DNA of 64,000 nucleotides, taken from positions 30,796 through 94,795 of the forward strand of contig JAGFVP010000097.1 in NCBI GenBank assembly GCA_021031095.1. The letters are read 5' to 3'. Source of the DNA: Bathelium albidoporum (Eukaryota; Ascomycota; Dothideomycetes; Trypetheliales; Trypetheliaceae). Positions 1 through 11,838 of this stretch are shown here, piece by piece (the first letter of the stretch is position 1; every line of letters starts with the position of its first letter). Made by a program: the position numbers and the translations under genes. Below the pieces are notes generated by a model that was not told where the DNA came from, ran no database searches, and saw nothing but the letters and a program-made list of their open reading frames with translations.

Positions 1-3000
1 ATAGATGAGGGCGTGGTGAGCTGCACCTCGGCGATAGGCTGCGCGGTGTTTTCTAATGACCCACCATGAGCTAGGGGGATAGTTTCAGCTGTCAAGCGGG
101 AGACTGCCTCATCGACCAAGTCAGTGACTGAGGCACCGCCGAGGATCTTCAGAAGGGGAACGTCCATGCTGAGATTCTTGGAGAACCATGAGCCGACTGT
201 TACAGCACTGAGTGAATCCACTCCCTGATCGATCAGAGGAGTTGTCGGCTTGAGCTCATCGGCAGGAGTAAGCTGCAAAGCTCCACGGATTCTGCCAGAG
301 AGGCCATCGGTAATTATGGCACGAACTTGATCCATGTTTTCTGCCTTGAGCAGTTGATCTTTGACGGATCCAACAGCACCAGCGGCATCCTCACCCCTGG
401 CTCGGCGAGCAGACAGCTTGAAATGCGCAAAGCGTGGATCATCAAAGTAAGGGATTCGGTCACGATTGGCAGGGTCCATGTACGGCAAACCGGTCATCAC
501 CTCAACTCCTCCGAGCTCCTTGTTTCGACCAGCAACAACCGCTTCCGCAAAGAGAGCATGGAGCTCCCATTCATTGACCTCGTCGAAGATGAACTTGACG
601 ACATCATACTCGTGCTCACGACCAGCTCTAGCAATAAAGCCGACACCAAACACAGCGCCGATGTCGATGGTCGATCCGGCCATGCCACGAGCGCGTCTTT
701 GTTGAGCGAGGGCATGCGTGTATGCATTTGCAGCACTGTATGCTGCCTGTCCAGGGTTTCCAGAGACCATGACAAAAGATGAAAACATGACGAAAAAGTC
801 AAGCGGGTTGGTAGGGTCCGAGAGGCGCTCGTTTAGCAGACGCGCACCCGTCACCTTGGGCGCAAGCACCATTTCTAACATCGAGAGGTCCATATTCTTG
901 AACATGACATCCTGAAGCACAAGCGGCCCAAAAGCCACACCAGCAATCGGCGGCATAGAGGCACGCACTTGAGCAAGGCCTTCATCAACCGAGGCCTCGT
1001 TGGAGACATCCCTCAAGTCCAATCAGTAACGCCACTCATATCAAGTCATTTTAGACTTACATAGGAAGAACCATAACGTTTCCACCAAGCAGGGTAATGC
1101 TGTCAATCCAACGTTGGTCAATCTTGGGAGACCGACTAGACAGGACCACATGACGAGCACCACGCTCGACCATGAAGCGCGCAATCGAACGACCCAGATC
1201 ACCGGCAAGACCGACCAATAAGTACGTCTTATCTTCAACGAATATACGATCGGTTTCAATGGACCGGATACGGCTCGGAATAATCTGGTCTGACTTCCAA
1301 TCGATCACAGCATTGATCTGGGAAGCACCCTTCAAAGATAAAATTTCCTTGCCTTTGAGAATTGGTACGTCGCGAGTATTGTTATTAAACTCGTTCGACA
1401 CTGCGACAGCCTCAACCAGAAACCGAGACGCCTTTTGTGAGCTTTCGGTGGACAGCGACGTAGCAACATGCTGGAACAAATGGTCCAAACGGCGGATAGA
1501 GCAGCTAGTTGGAAGGCAGCTGGCCAGCCGGCGGTTCAGGCTTGCTGGACTCTGATCGGTATCAAAATCATAAAACACTGAAATATTTAGAGGTAGCTTC
1601 TGGCGAAGGCTGCGCTGCGTCTCCTTTTTATGCAGTTGCGTCCAGCGGATACCATCTGACTTCGGAGAGAGCTTGGTAGATACGAAGTTGATTGGGACAC
1701 CAGCAACTATTGCTCGGCGGTTGAGCGCCTCGATACAGAAGCTAGGAGGCTCGAAAACAAGTAGGGATGAGCCTGGACCGAGGTCTGACAGCAGAGTCTG
1801 AGCTATCAGATCCGCCGAGATGCTTGGAAGCACAGAGACGTTCGCGAATTCCTCTCTACTTCCGATGGTGACAAGCCGGTCAGAGGGAATTTGGACTGAG
1901 GAAGCGTTTGTCTCTGATAAAGCCACCACAGTATCGTCGAAGCCAGCAAGTTTACCCTCAATCAGATGAAAGTAACCCAGCTGGCCGATTCTGAGAGCCT
2001 TTGCAAGAGAATAATGCACTTGGACCTTCACAATTGACTCGTCAACTGCTAGGGGAACGAAACGCTCTTCATGAAACTTGAAGAAGGGCTCGTCGCCACC
2101 ATACTCAAAGCTCAAAGTCTCAAGTGTGGGGTTGGAGTCGGCCATAATAGGGCGACGACCAGAGTTCAGTCGATTGTTCTTGCTAACATCCGGCTTAATA
2201 CGTGGCACAGTGACCTTTCCGCCCGACAAATAAAGTTCGGGCTCTTGCGTCCATAGAATCCCGTTATCTTGCCAGTTAGCACCATCTTCTAGGCGCAAAA
2301 CGGTCTCAATCAGGAAGTCAGGCTTCAGATTCTCAGCTTTGTCCACGTCCAGCACCTGTATTCGTATATCCGGATATTCCATACGGAGAGTGCGAAGAAG
2401 ACCAATAGTCAAGGCTTGCGGCGGGTTCTCGGTCCAGGCATCTTCTGTCACCCACAAAACATGGTTTGCAGCATTGAAGATGGTTTGCAAGGCATCAAGT
2501 TGCTCATCGTCAAGTCTAGCAAAGGTATCCTGATCCATTTCAGAGAGCACAATGAATGTAGACCCTGGCTGATAATCAAAGTCAACGATCTTTCGGATAG
2601 TAGGCACAGTCTCCCATCTGCGCGCTGGCAGGAGGTCGGGGAGTTTGTCCAAGAGCACAGCCGTCTTTGGGGAAGAGCCTCCAATCACAACTAAAGGCGC
2701 GCTAACCTCCTTTATGGGATCGTCTAGTGGTGAGTCCAGCCTTTGAATAAGTTCATTAACAGCATGAGTAGCAAACACGCCGTTCGGGAAAACCCTGCTA
2801 TCCGGGTCAAGAGTCCGACTATCAATGCCCGAAAAACCAGTGTTTTTCAGCAACGTGTCCCACTTATCGTAAGATATGAAAGGCTCAAGGATACGGCCTT
2901 CGTCGTAACCAGCCCACCAATCGGGAAATAAACCGAAGATAAATCCAATGCGCGTGTGCTCACGATGGGCAACTTCAATGACAACCAATCGACCACCAGG

Positions 3001-6000
3001 CTTCAGCAGAGATCGAATATTCGCCAGAGTCTCCTCGAGCCTGGGAGTGGCATGGATCACGTTCGAAGCAATGATCAAGTCGTACGAGTTGGGCTTGAAA
3101 TCCTGCTCACTGGGTTCGCGACGAATATCGAGCGGCAGGAAATCCATCTTGTCTGCATGTCTCTCAAACTCCTTCGCAGCTTGCTCGAAGAAGGCGCTCG
3201 AGATGTCGGTGAACGTGTAGCTATTGAACGAGATGTGTTCGTGGTTCAAGAAGTATCGTGTGGCACCTCCAGTACCACCACCTTCTACTTGTCAGTCGTC
3301 GTGCTTCGATTGGATATAGTTGACTTACCAATCTCGAGAACGTCCAGGTTTTGATAACGGTGATTGATCTGCTCAAGAAGGCTTTGATAGTAGTTATATG
3401 CATGCCCGTAGCTCTTGGTGGCACCGTAGAATTCGGTGAGTAAACCATCATGGTCCATGAGGTCGAAAGCGTTCTTGTCGTCGCGAAGTGTACCCAAAGC
3501 ACCTTCACCGACTCTTTGAATGAGCCGCACGAATGGATGAGACACATTCCTAGATCGTATGTTAGGTAATACACCTTTTATCTTAGCAGCCAGACTTACT
3601 GCTCAATCATTGTTTCAATGTCAGCTCGCACATCCTTATCCCAATCTAGCTCATACCACACGTTACGGCCCGCTTTAGTCTCATTGATGATATACTCGCA
3701 CCACTGAATGTATTTCACCAAGTGAAAAGCCGCCCTTTCGCGATCCTCTGCGGTGAGACTGGCGAGAAAGGTCTTGATGTACCAGTACGTGATTCGCTCA
3801 ATCACAGCAACTTCCTTCTTGTCCTGCTCAGTTGCGTGGTATTTGCTGTCATCGAGCAAGCTATCGGGATTGATCTGACCCCAGCTCCACTTGGTAAACA
3901 TTTCGTGGTCATCAGCGGCCGAAGGCGGAGAAAATGGTTTGAAACTGAGGCCTTCTATGTGGATCATGGTGGCTTCGGATTCAGGATCAAAGACTTCAAT
4001 ATCGCCCTCAATGGTATTGCCAACACTGGCCGCACTGATTGAGATGAAAGACACCTGGCTGGAGAGAGCGTGAATCCGATCAGCGACGAAGGGGTTCAAA
4101 GCGATGCGACCAATCCCGGTGGGCACTAAAAGAGAGCGCAAACGTCTGTCACCGGGAGCAGTGTAGGCCCCAATGAAACTTTGAAAGGCGACGTCGAGAG
4201 TAGCGGGATGCATAACCATGTTGCGGTGATTATCTTCCAGGCGATGGTAGGCGATAGTGCCACAAGCCTTGCTGTCGCCACGTCTTAGACTGCTGACTCC
4301 ACGGAACTGCTTGGTGTAGCCGTATCCAATTTCATCGAGCATATTATAGAACCTGTCGATGCTAACATTGTTTAAGTGGGGCGGTTCGTCCTGTGGGGAT
4401 GGAAGAGTCTCAAGGGATCCTGGTCCGTACGTGACAGCGACCTTGCCAGCAGCTGAGCTACTGAGGCCAGTTTCTCTGGCGAGGGAGGAGTTGATGGTGA
4501 AGCTGTATATGGCATAGGTATTTGTGGTCTGCGATGTGTCGATTTCCAGGCTGAGGTTCAGCTCGACTAAACTGTTTTCATCCTCAAAGGTCACGGCCTT
4601 GTCAATTTTAAGGTCCAAAACTTCCAAAAGCCGAATTTCTCGATCGTGGGCCTGCTTCACAGCAGCCTCCATTGCCATGACCACATAGCCTGCGCCAGGG
4701 AACACAGTCTGCCCTTGCAGAGAGTGGCCATCCAGCCATTCGATGTCACGCTGCCGAATAAAGTTTTGCCAATGAATCGATAAAGGACTGCTGTGAGCAA
4801 GTTGCTGACCGAGCAAAAGATGAGGCACTTCTGCGCCAAGCCATGAGCGAAGCGTGCGGGACTCCTTTCTGTAAGATCGGGAATGGTCCCAAGAATAGCA
4901 TGGGAGTTCTTTGGATAAGTCTTTGACATTTGTATTCAACGATAGGCTGCCGTAGAAGCGATCGACGTCAATAGCAGCTGAGCCAAAGTGCGACCATACA
5001 AAGCCTAGGCACGAGGAGAAGGCTTCAGTGTCGTCCTTATTCCGCTCCATGCATCCCACATACGGAAGGGTGCCGCCGCCAAAGTTCTCAATAGTCTGTA
5101 TACTTGGATTCTTCAAGGCAGGGTGGGCTCCAACCTCGATACCAATATCAAGTGGCGTATGCTTCAATAGTGCTTGCTCAACAGCGTACGAGAAGAGGAC
5201 CGGGTTAAGCAAGTTGTCCCTCCAATACTCAGCCTTGAGGTCCTCAGGTTTCATGACTTTCCCTTCATAGACCGATGATATCCAGGTGGCCGTTGGCGCA
5301 GCGTCCATACTGAAGCTATCGCATCCGCAAGCTTTCAAAGCGGCGACATAAGGCTCAGCGCAAGGACGCATATGATGTGAGTGATAAGCTTTATCAACCA
5401 CGAGAAGCCGATTAAACTTCGATTCCTCGTTGAATATCTCCTGAGCCTCGAGGATGGCATCCTTGTCTCCGGAGAGGGTAACACTTTCTGGTGCATTGCT
5501 CGCCGCAACAGTGATTCTACCTGCAAATGCCTCAAGAGCGCACAACTCAGTCGCATCGTCAAAGGAAGTACCTGCAGCCATCATGGCACCCTCTGCGCCG
5601 TTTAGGCCACACGCATACTTGGAAGTGAGACCGCGAAGATACGCGATACGGATTGCCTGGGACGCCGATATAAAGCCTGCAGCAAACGCGCAGGCAATCT
5701 CTCCTGAGCTGTGACCGAGAACAGCCTTATATTCCACACCAGAAGCTTGGAGAAGCTTCGTGAGAATGATCTGGACTGCACAGCAGAGAGGCTGAGAAAA
5801 GGTAGCGTTGTGGACATTTGACTCTTCACCTTCTAGGAGGAGCTGGTCTATGAGCTTCCACGTGGGCCGATATTCCTCTGGCAAATCCTGCAAAGACTGA
5901 TCAAGCTCCAAGACGATACTTCGGGCGTACTGTACTTCCAAGATGAGAGCCCTCCCCATTGCTGGCCATTGTGCACCCTGGCCAGTAAAAACGCCGAGCA

Positions 6001-7651
6001 CTTGGGGTTTGACCTTGACGTCCGACGTCACTGCGACGGTTTGCTTTTGTTGCACTGAAGTGGCGTCACGCTCGAGAGCCTCGCAGAGCGCTTGCACAGA
6101 CTTGGCATGAAATGTATGGCGGACTTGAAGATTCGAGCGCTTTTTCAGCAGTGTCCACAAAAGATCTCGCAGCTGTACGTTCGGCCGGTTCTTGAGATAT
6201 TGCTTCAGGGCCTCCATGGTTGCGCCGAGGGAGGCTTCGGAATTGGCAGAGAGCGTGATTGGCACAAGACAAGGCGTTAATGACTCGTTCGGTACTTGTT
6301 TAGGGGCGAGATTGTATGACTCTACAATGACGTGGGCATTGGTGCCACCAAATCCGAAGGAGTTGACACTCACACGCCGTGGCTGATTGTACTTGAGCGC
6401 CGGCCATGCCTGTTGCTTGGTGACGATTTGGAGATCTGAGTAGAACGGAGCTACTCTCGAACTCAGCTCATTAAACAGCATATTTGGCGGTAGAAGACCA
6501 TGCTGAATGACCTGTGAAGCTTTGATGAGGCCGGCAATGCCAGCAGTACCCTCGGTGTGACCGATGATTGTCTTTATACTACCCACATACAGAGGGTCTT
6601 CGTGGATAGCACGCTGCCCTTCCGCGAAGAAGGCAGAAGAGATGGCTTGGGCTTCTTGAGGATCCCCTGCCGGAGTACCGGTTCCGTGGGCCTCAAAGTA
6701 CTGACAGCGGTCTTCGGGTTTTGTTACGTCGAGACCTGCTCTATCATACACTTGACGAATGAGGGCTTCTTGCGCCGAATGGTTCGGCATTGTGATACCT
6801 GCAGTTTTACCGTCCTGATTGATACCACTCTCACGAATAACACACTCTATAGTGTCACCATCTGCGATTGCCTGACTCAGGGTCTTTAGCACGACAGCGG
6901 CAACACCTTCACCTCTGGCATAACCATCCGCTGCGGCATCCCACATTCGTGAGCGGCCAGTAGGTGAAAACATGTTCAATTTACTGGCGGAGATAAAAGG
7001 AACTGGACCCAGGATGAGGTTCGAGCCTGCGGCGACAGCGACCTGACTTAAGCCTGTTCGAAGCTGCTCAACAGCATGATGAACAGCAACGAGGGAGGAA
7101 CTGCAGGCGGTATCGATGGTCATACTCGGACCGTGCCAGTCGAAGACGTAGGAGACTCTATTGGATAGAATAGATGCTGATGTGCCGGTAGCGGCATAGA
7201 TGTTCAAGGCATTGAGATCGTAGTTCTGATGGTCAAGGAAATCGCGTTGCATCATGCCTACGTAGACAGCGGTGCGAGAACCTCGAAGATCTTCGACTTT
7301 GAAACCAGCGGACGATATACTTTCGTATATGACCTCTAAAAGAAGGCGTTGTTGGGGATCGATTGTATCTACCTCGTTTGGTGGAATATTAAAAAAGCCG
7401 GGGTCAAAGGTATATGGGTCTTCGTCTAAGAAGTAGGCGTATCGCGCGTTAGTACGACCGTGGTGGGATCCATCGGGATGGTAGAAGGTGTCCACATTGA
7501 ACCTCTCCTTCGGGACTTTCTTCACTAGATCTCTGGGGGTTTTCAAAAGTTCCCAGAGCTGTGAAGGACTTGTGGCATTGCCAGGGAAGCGACAACCGCT
7601 GCCAACAATTGCAATGGGCTCATTATTGCACCGGGCTTCAGATTGGGCCAT
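1..7651 (-). CDS. Highly reducing polyketide synthase, C-terminus cut by window edge (LovB-like or PKS-NRPS)
   Basis: Builds a reduced, C-methylated polyketide from malonyl-CoA. Proposed exons on the minus strand are 7651-3600, 3549-3329, 3281-1061 and 1011 to below 1; phases agree at each junction. Domain order as read: KS (Cys183 in DTACSSS, His322 in EAHGTGT, His365), AT (Ser648 in GHSSG), DH (His976 in HSLQG, Asp1153), C-methyltransferase (LEIGGGTGG near residue 1425, formed across the third exon junction), a long region resembling the pseudo-KR and non-functional ER of LovB and PKS-NRPS enzymes, KR (GLAGDLG near 2115, then a Ser-Tyr-Asn active site around NPGQAAYSAAN), and ACP (Ser2431 in GVDSL). 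No intact ER nucleotide-binding motif is visible. The frame remains open about 70 residues past the ACP serine. It is divergent from a trans-acting ER gene. The family call is firm; whether an NRPS module or a lone condensation domain follows cannot be seen. Confidence 0.95.
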
Positions 7652-8725
7652 GGCAGCGACGATGTACGCTTACAAGTCTTTGTGATAATTATGATTTTGT
7701 AAGCTCAAGAAGCGTTAGGTCCTTTAGGGATGAAGGTCTTCCCTTGCCTCTTATGGTAAGTCTGAAGACGCTTGAAGGTTTACATGCCTACAAGGCAGTG
7801 TACGAGGGGCCCCGATTCGGCGTATGGGATACACCGTGAGCCATAGCCTTCGTCCAGCTGATCTGCAGTGAAATCTCCGAATTGTGGCTTGGTCGGCATT
7901 TGGATTGGTTGATCGTCATGCCCTGCACGGAAGTCTGCACGTTGCTGTTGTTATAGGGGACAGGTGCAGAAGAAGTGTGGTATTCTTTTAGCAGTAACCC
8001 ATTCACACCCATCAGCATCGCGATTCGTTGTCTTTAGTATCCACTCATTTAAGCGCCAATACCAAGTTTGCAATTACGAGTTTGATTTTGTCGAGATCTG
8101 GTAGTGTGGGGTTAATCCATAAAGTTTGCGCATGTTTCATGATATTCGGAGAAGCTTTGTCGATCCGTGCATGCCGCTATCCAACCACGCGATCTGCGTT
8201 GGAGTTCCCACAACCGAAGACGGCTCTGTCGTGACTATTATGCGGGCTAAATGCGTGAGAGAGTGCAGGAGTGCATATCGTGTTAATTGTCAGAATGATA
8301 GCCTGAAGAGCAGTAGAGGGGCTTCAATAGACGGGTCAATCGCTGGCCGATGATATTCCGAGTCGTGCGCTCAGCCTTAGACGCCTTTCCGAGTTTGCAA
8401 TCCATTTTCTTGTGGACAGGTGCCCAGTGCCACGGAATATTCTTGAGCGCTGGTATGAGACTCCGGTTCGGTCCTGTGTGCAATCCCAAACATCCAGCTT
8501 TTCATCTGCACACAAACCCCGAAGGAAGCCCCAAAACACCGAAAAGCCGAGTAAATCAATGCAGCCTAAATGTGTCACGGCTTGCTGTCGGACTATGCAG
8601 ATGATCATGCAGCAGATACAGGTGACGCTGATAAGAGATCATGTCAGACCAACATCACTTGTAGTGAGTTTCATCCAGATCGCTTCGCTTGCATGTTGAG
8701 GCACTGTTGCCATCCTGCTGAAAAA
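7652..8725. promoter_or_regulatory. Bidirectional promoter between PKS and trans-enoyl reductase
   Basis: This 1,074-base gap separates two divergent start codons, the PKS at 7651 and the enoyl reductase at 8726. I see no convincing gene inside; short open frames lack recognisable motifs. Shared upstream DNA would let one regulator drive the synthase and its partner reductase together. Confidence 0.6.
8340..8350 (+). promoter_or_regulatory. Candidate AflR-type binding site
   Basis: The bases TCGCTGGCCGA fit the published aflatoxin-regulator consensus TCGSWNNSCGR at every position. The site lies in the shared PKS/enoyl-reductase promoter, 376 bases upstream of the reductase start, and the cluster encodes an AflR-type Zn2Cys6 protein at 13.8-15.2 kb. 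A match this short can arise by chance, roughly one in several kilobases counting both strands. Confidence 0.4.
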
Positions 8726-9961
8726 ATGGGATCAACTCACAACAATTTGCTTGCACCTTCAGCGACCCAACGTGCGGTGGTCGTGGAAACTGGAGATCAT
8801 GTGCGCGTGCGAGATGATGTAGCCTTCCCTATACTTGAGAGGGACCAATTTCTGATCCAAACGAACGCCGTGGCCATCAATCCCAGCGACACCAAGATGC
8901 GCGGCGACTTCGTGACTCCCGGCGGTGTGCTAGGTACTGATTATGCAGGTACTGTCATTGCTTGTGGGCCTGAGGTCACCGGAATCAAGGTTGGTGACAG
9001 AGTCTGCGGAGCTCAGCATGCTATGAACGCCAACGCACCTCTTCGTGGAGCATTCGGAGAATACAACATTTCCGCTGGCAAAATCTGGTTGAAGTTACCT
9101 GCTTCTATCAGCACAGAAGGCGGCGCTACCTTTGGCGCCGGTATCAGCACGGCAGGCCTTGCATTGAAGCTTCTGGGCTTGCCTCTACCTGATGCCCCAG
9201 TTGAAAAGCCTGCACATGTTCTTGTGTACGGCGGGAGTACAGCTACCGCAACCATCGCTATACAGCTGCTAAGACTGTGAGCCTAGCATTCATTTGAAAC
9301 TCGCGACAATGTTGCTGACCAGCTTAGCGGAAATATGATCCCGATAGCGGCTTGCTCGCCGAAGAATTCAGACCAGGTCAAAGCATATGGTGCCGAAGAG
9401 ACCTTTGACTATCGTGAGCCCAGCTGCACCTCTGCGATTGTAAGTCGAAGACACTCCGTGTGAGAAAATGACCTCCTCTTACATCCGCTTTCCATCCGTC
9501 ATGATCCATGCATTTTTATTGACCGACACGTCTTCTACTTGTAGAAAGCTTACACAAGAAATAATTTACGCTACGCTCTTGACTGCATTACGACAATTGA
9601 ATCCACCAACTTCTGCTTTACAGCGCTGGGTCGCGCGGGCGGCAAGTATGTGTCCCTGGACCCGTTTGTGCAAGATGCCGCTGCGCGCACAACGGTCAAG
9701 ACCGACTGGGTTCTTGGACCATCCATCTTCGGCGATGGGTCTACCTGGCCCGTCCCGTACGGCCGACCGCCGAGTGAAGAAATTCGGAGCTATGGTGAGA
9801 AGCTGTGGGCGATAGCGCAGAAATTGGTCCATGACGGCAAGCTACGGCATCATCCCGTGCGCGTTCTTGAAGGTGGACTCGACCAGGTGATAGCGGGTAT
9901 GGAACTGGTGAAGAGCGGACAGCTTTCGAGAGAGAAATGTGTAGTTCGTCTAGTTAATTAG
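8726..9961 (+). CDS. Trans-acting enoyl reductase (MDR family, LovC/TenC/ApdC type)
   Basis: Predicted to reduce enoyl intermediates carried by the neighbouring PKS, whose own ER region is degenerate. Exons 8726-9276, 9328-9439 and 9545-9961 join in phase to 359 residues, close to LovC (363). The start is the first ATG in frame (MGSTHNN). Family features include the N-terminal GroES-like fold (AINPSDTKMRG, LGTDYAGTV, VGDRVCG), a cofactor-binding segment (LVYGGSTATATIAIQLL) interrupted by intron 1, and the C-terminal block ALDCITTIES followed by GGKYVSLDPF, both characteristic of PKS partner reductases. The catalytic zinc ligands of true alcohol dehydrogenases are absent, as expected. It could in principle be an unrelated quinone-reductase-like protein, but divergent pairing with an ER-less PKS makes the partner role very likely. 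Confidence 0.92.
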
Positions 9962-11838
9962 GTACTAAAGTGAGCAGGTAATGTCAGTCCTGTGCGGGAT
10001 TACGTCAGGGCTGACATGTCTTGTGACACCTCAAGTGGTATCCGAGCGTGCCGTGCAAGCCACTCGCAATAGCTCTGTCGTGCTCTCCTGCGGTCTATTT
10101 GCATTCAGGATACGACCACTGGAATGCAAGGCTCTACAAGTCATTCCGTGACAAGTGTAACCGGCTCTGAAATCTCTGTCGACGCACCCCACAGTCTTTG
10201 ACCAAGGCGATCTTGGTTTCATTGACGGAGAAAAGGCGATCAGGGCAATTGTGAGCGCTCTGGTCAAAACCTACGTGTTTGGGGCTCGAGTTTTCCTTGC
10301 CGGGCTGCTTGCCCAGCCTCAAAAAGCGGTCGCCTGCTATCCGTGTGGTTGGGGATCGATTCCCACATGCAGTGGGCCCTGACACTAATTATGGTCCCTT
10401 TTGGGCGGAACGTTTTGTCGATGAGCTTCGTGTCTCCCGTAACTATGCGGTCCATGGCAGCTGCAACTCTACGCAACCAGATCGTCACGTCGCTTTTTCA
10501 ACTGTCCAACAGGGCGGACAACAAACCTATACTGGCAGGCACTACGGACTGACTCTCTCCATGACAGCACCACAGCAATATCGGCGAGCGACGAGCTTCA
10601 TGCAACCCAACGGAGTCTTATGCAAGTCGATGCTCACGACGAATCTGGCGAGCTTCGTCTCAAATGCACTCAAGATACTCGGGATCGAGCATTTTACTCA
10701 CATCTTTCTCAACCAATGCAATAGCTTCCATATAGCAGGCAGGGATAAGTGCGACACTTGTTTTGGCGCGATCGTGCTAAATGCGGAGTATTTGTATCTA
10801 AGTAGAAACCAGGGGCCACAAGGTAACAGGACTATTGTGGAAGTGACGGAGGTGTCTTTGGCTCGGGCATCGATTGATGGTGTAGTCGATAGCGATATCT
10901 ACTCCTCCTGCTTGCGGGCAATCTGACCGAGAAAGGGTATGGCCGAGAGCGTAGCCACGACTTTGCGGATAGCCTAGATCAGGTTGATTCCTCGCTAATG
11001 GAGTCTCGGTTCTTATCAACATATCCATGTTACTCATCAATCCCGGGAAGGACAATGCTAACCCTCGTCCACCCCCCAGGCTTTAGCATAGGCTTTGCGC
11101 CTCTCCTATACCAAGATATCGGTTGATCTGCCTGGGTCAAGTGGGTGAGTAGTATCTTCGTTGATGAAACACAAGCGGAAACAGCTTACTTGGATACTGA
11201 TTGAAGATCGAGCAAACCATATGAGGAAGCATATCAGAGTCGTCAGACATCGTCGGCTCTGGTATACTGTTGCAGCCAGGAAAATTGATGGCAACATGTT
11301 CTCCAATCTTTGGAGTGAGCTGAGGCGAAAGTCTGTCTTGATGGCATTGATCACACAGGGAAAAAGAATCGCGGGCGGCCGACTTCGTTAACCGGCTGGT
11401 GTTATCATCCACATGTTGACGAGAGCATGCTCGATAATAGCCATGGCGCGACGATTTGTTGCTTTTTGATTGGCTCACTCGCCTCCATTCCGAGCGCACC
11501 CATGGCTGTAGAACAACAGTGGGCACCAAGGCCGGCAAGACCGCATTGACCTTTTTGGCTGGTTCTATGAAGGATGTCTCATTCCTTGGAAAGTTTGACC
11601 AGGATCAGGTGGAAAAGAAAATCTGCGCCCGCATGGTTTTAATATTGCCATCCTGCTGTTGATGCGCTGTTCGTTCGGCAGCTGTCCATACGAATCGCCG
11701 AACAATGCAGTGTAACTACGCTATCACTATCCAGTTGTGTGGCTTAATAGCCACGCAGCATCGGTAGTTTCTGAACACCGAAATCCGCCCAGGAACGTCG
11801 GAATTGAGCTCGACGAAAAGTAAATAAACGAGGTTTGC
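9962..11838. other. 1.9-kb intergenic stretch without a recognisable gene
   Basis: Lies between the enoyl reductase and the transporter inside the cluster. The longest open frame (plus strand, about 10.28-10.93 kb, 215 codons) starts at a TTG, has no recognisable motif, and overlaps several similar frames on the other strand. I see no conserved domain, tRNA or repeat. Part of it must serve as the transporter promoter. A decayed gene is possible but unproven. Confidence 0.5.

Noticed and set aside
10279..10926. Plus-strand frame of 215 codons
   Set aside because: Begins at TTG, no ATG near its start, no motif, and competing frames on the opposite strand.
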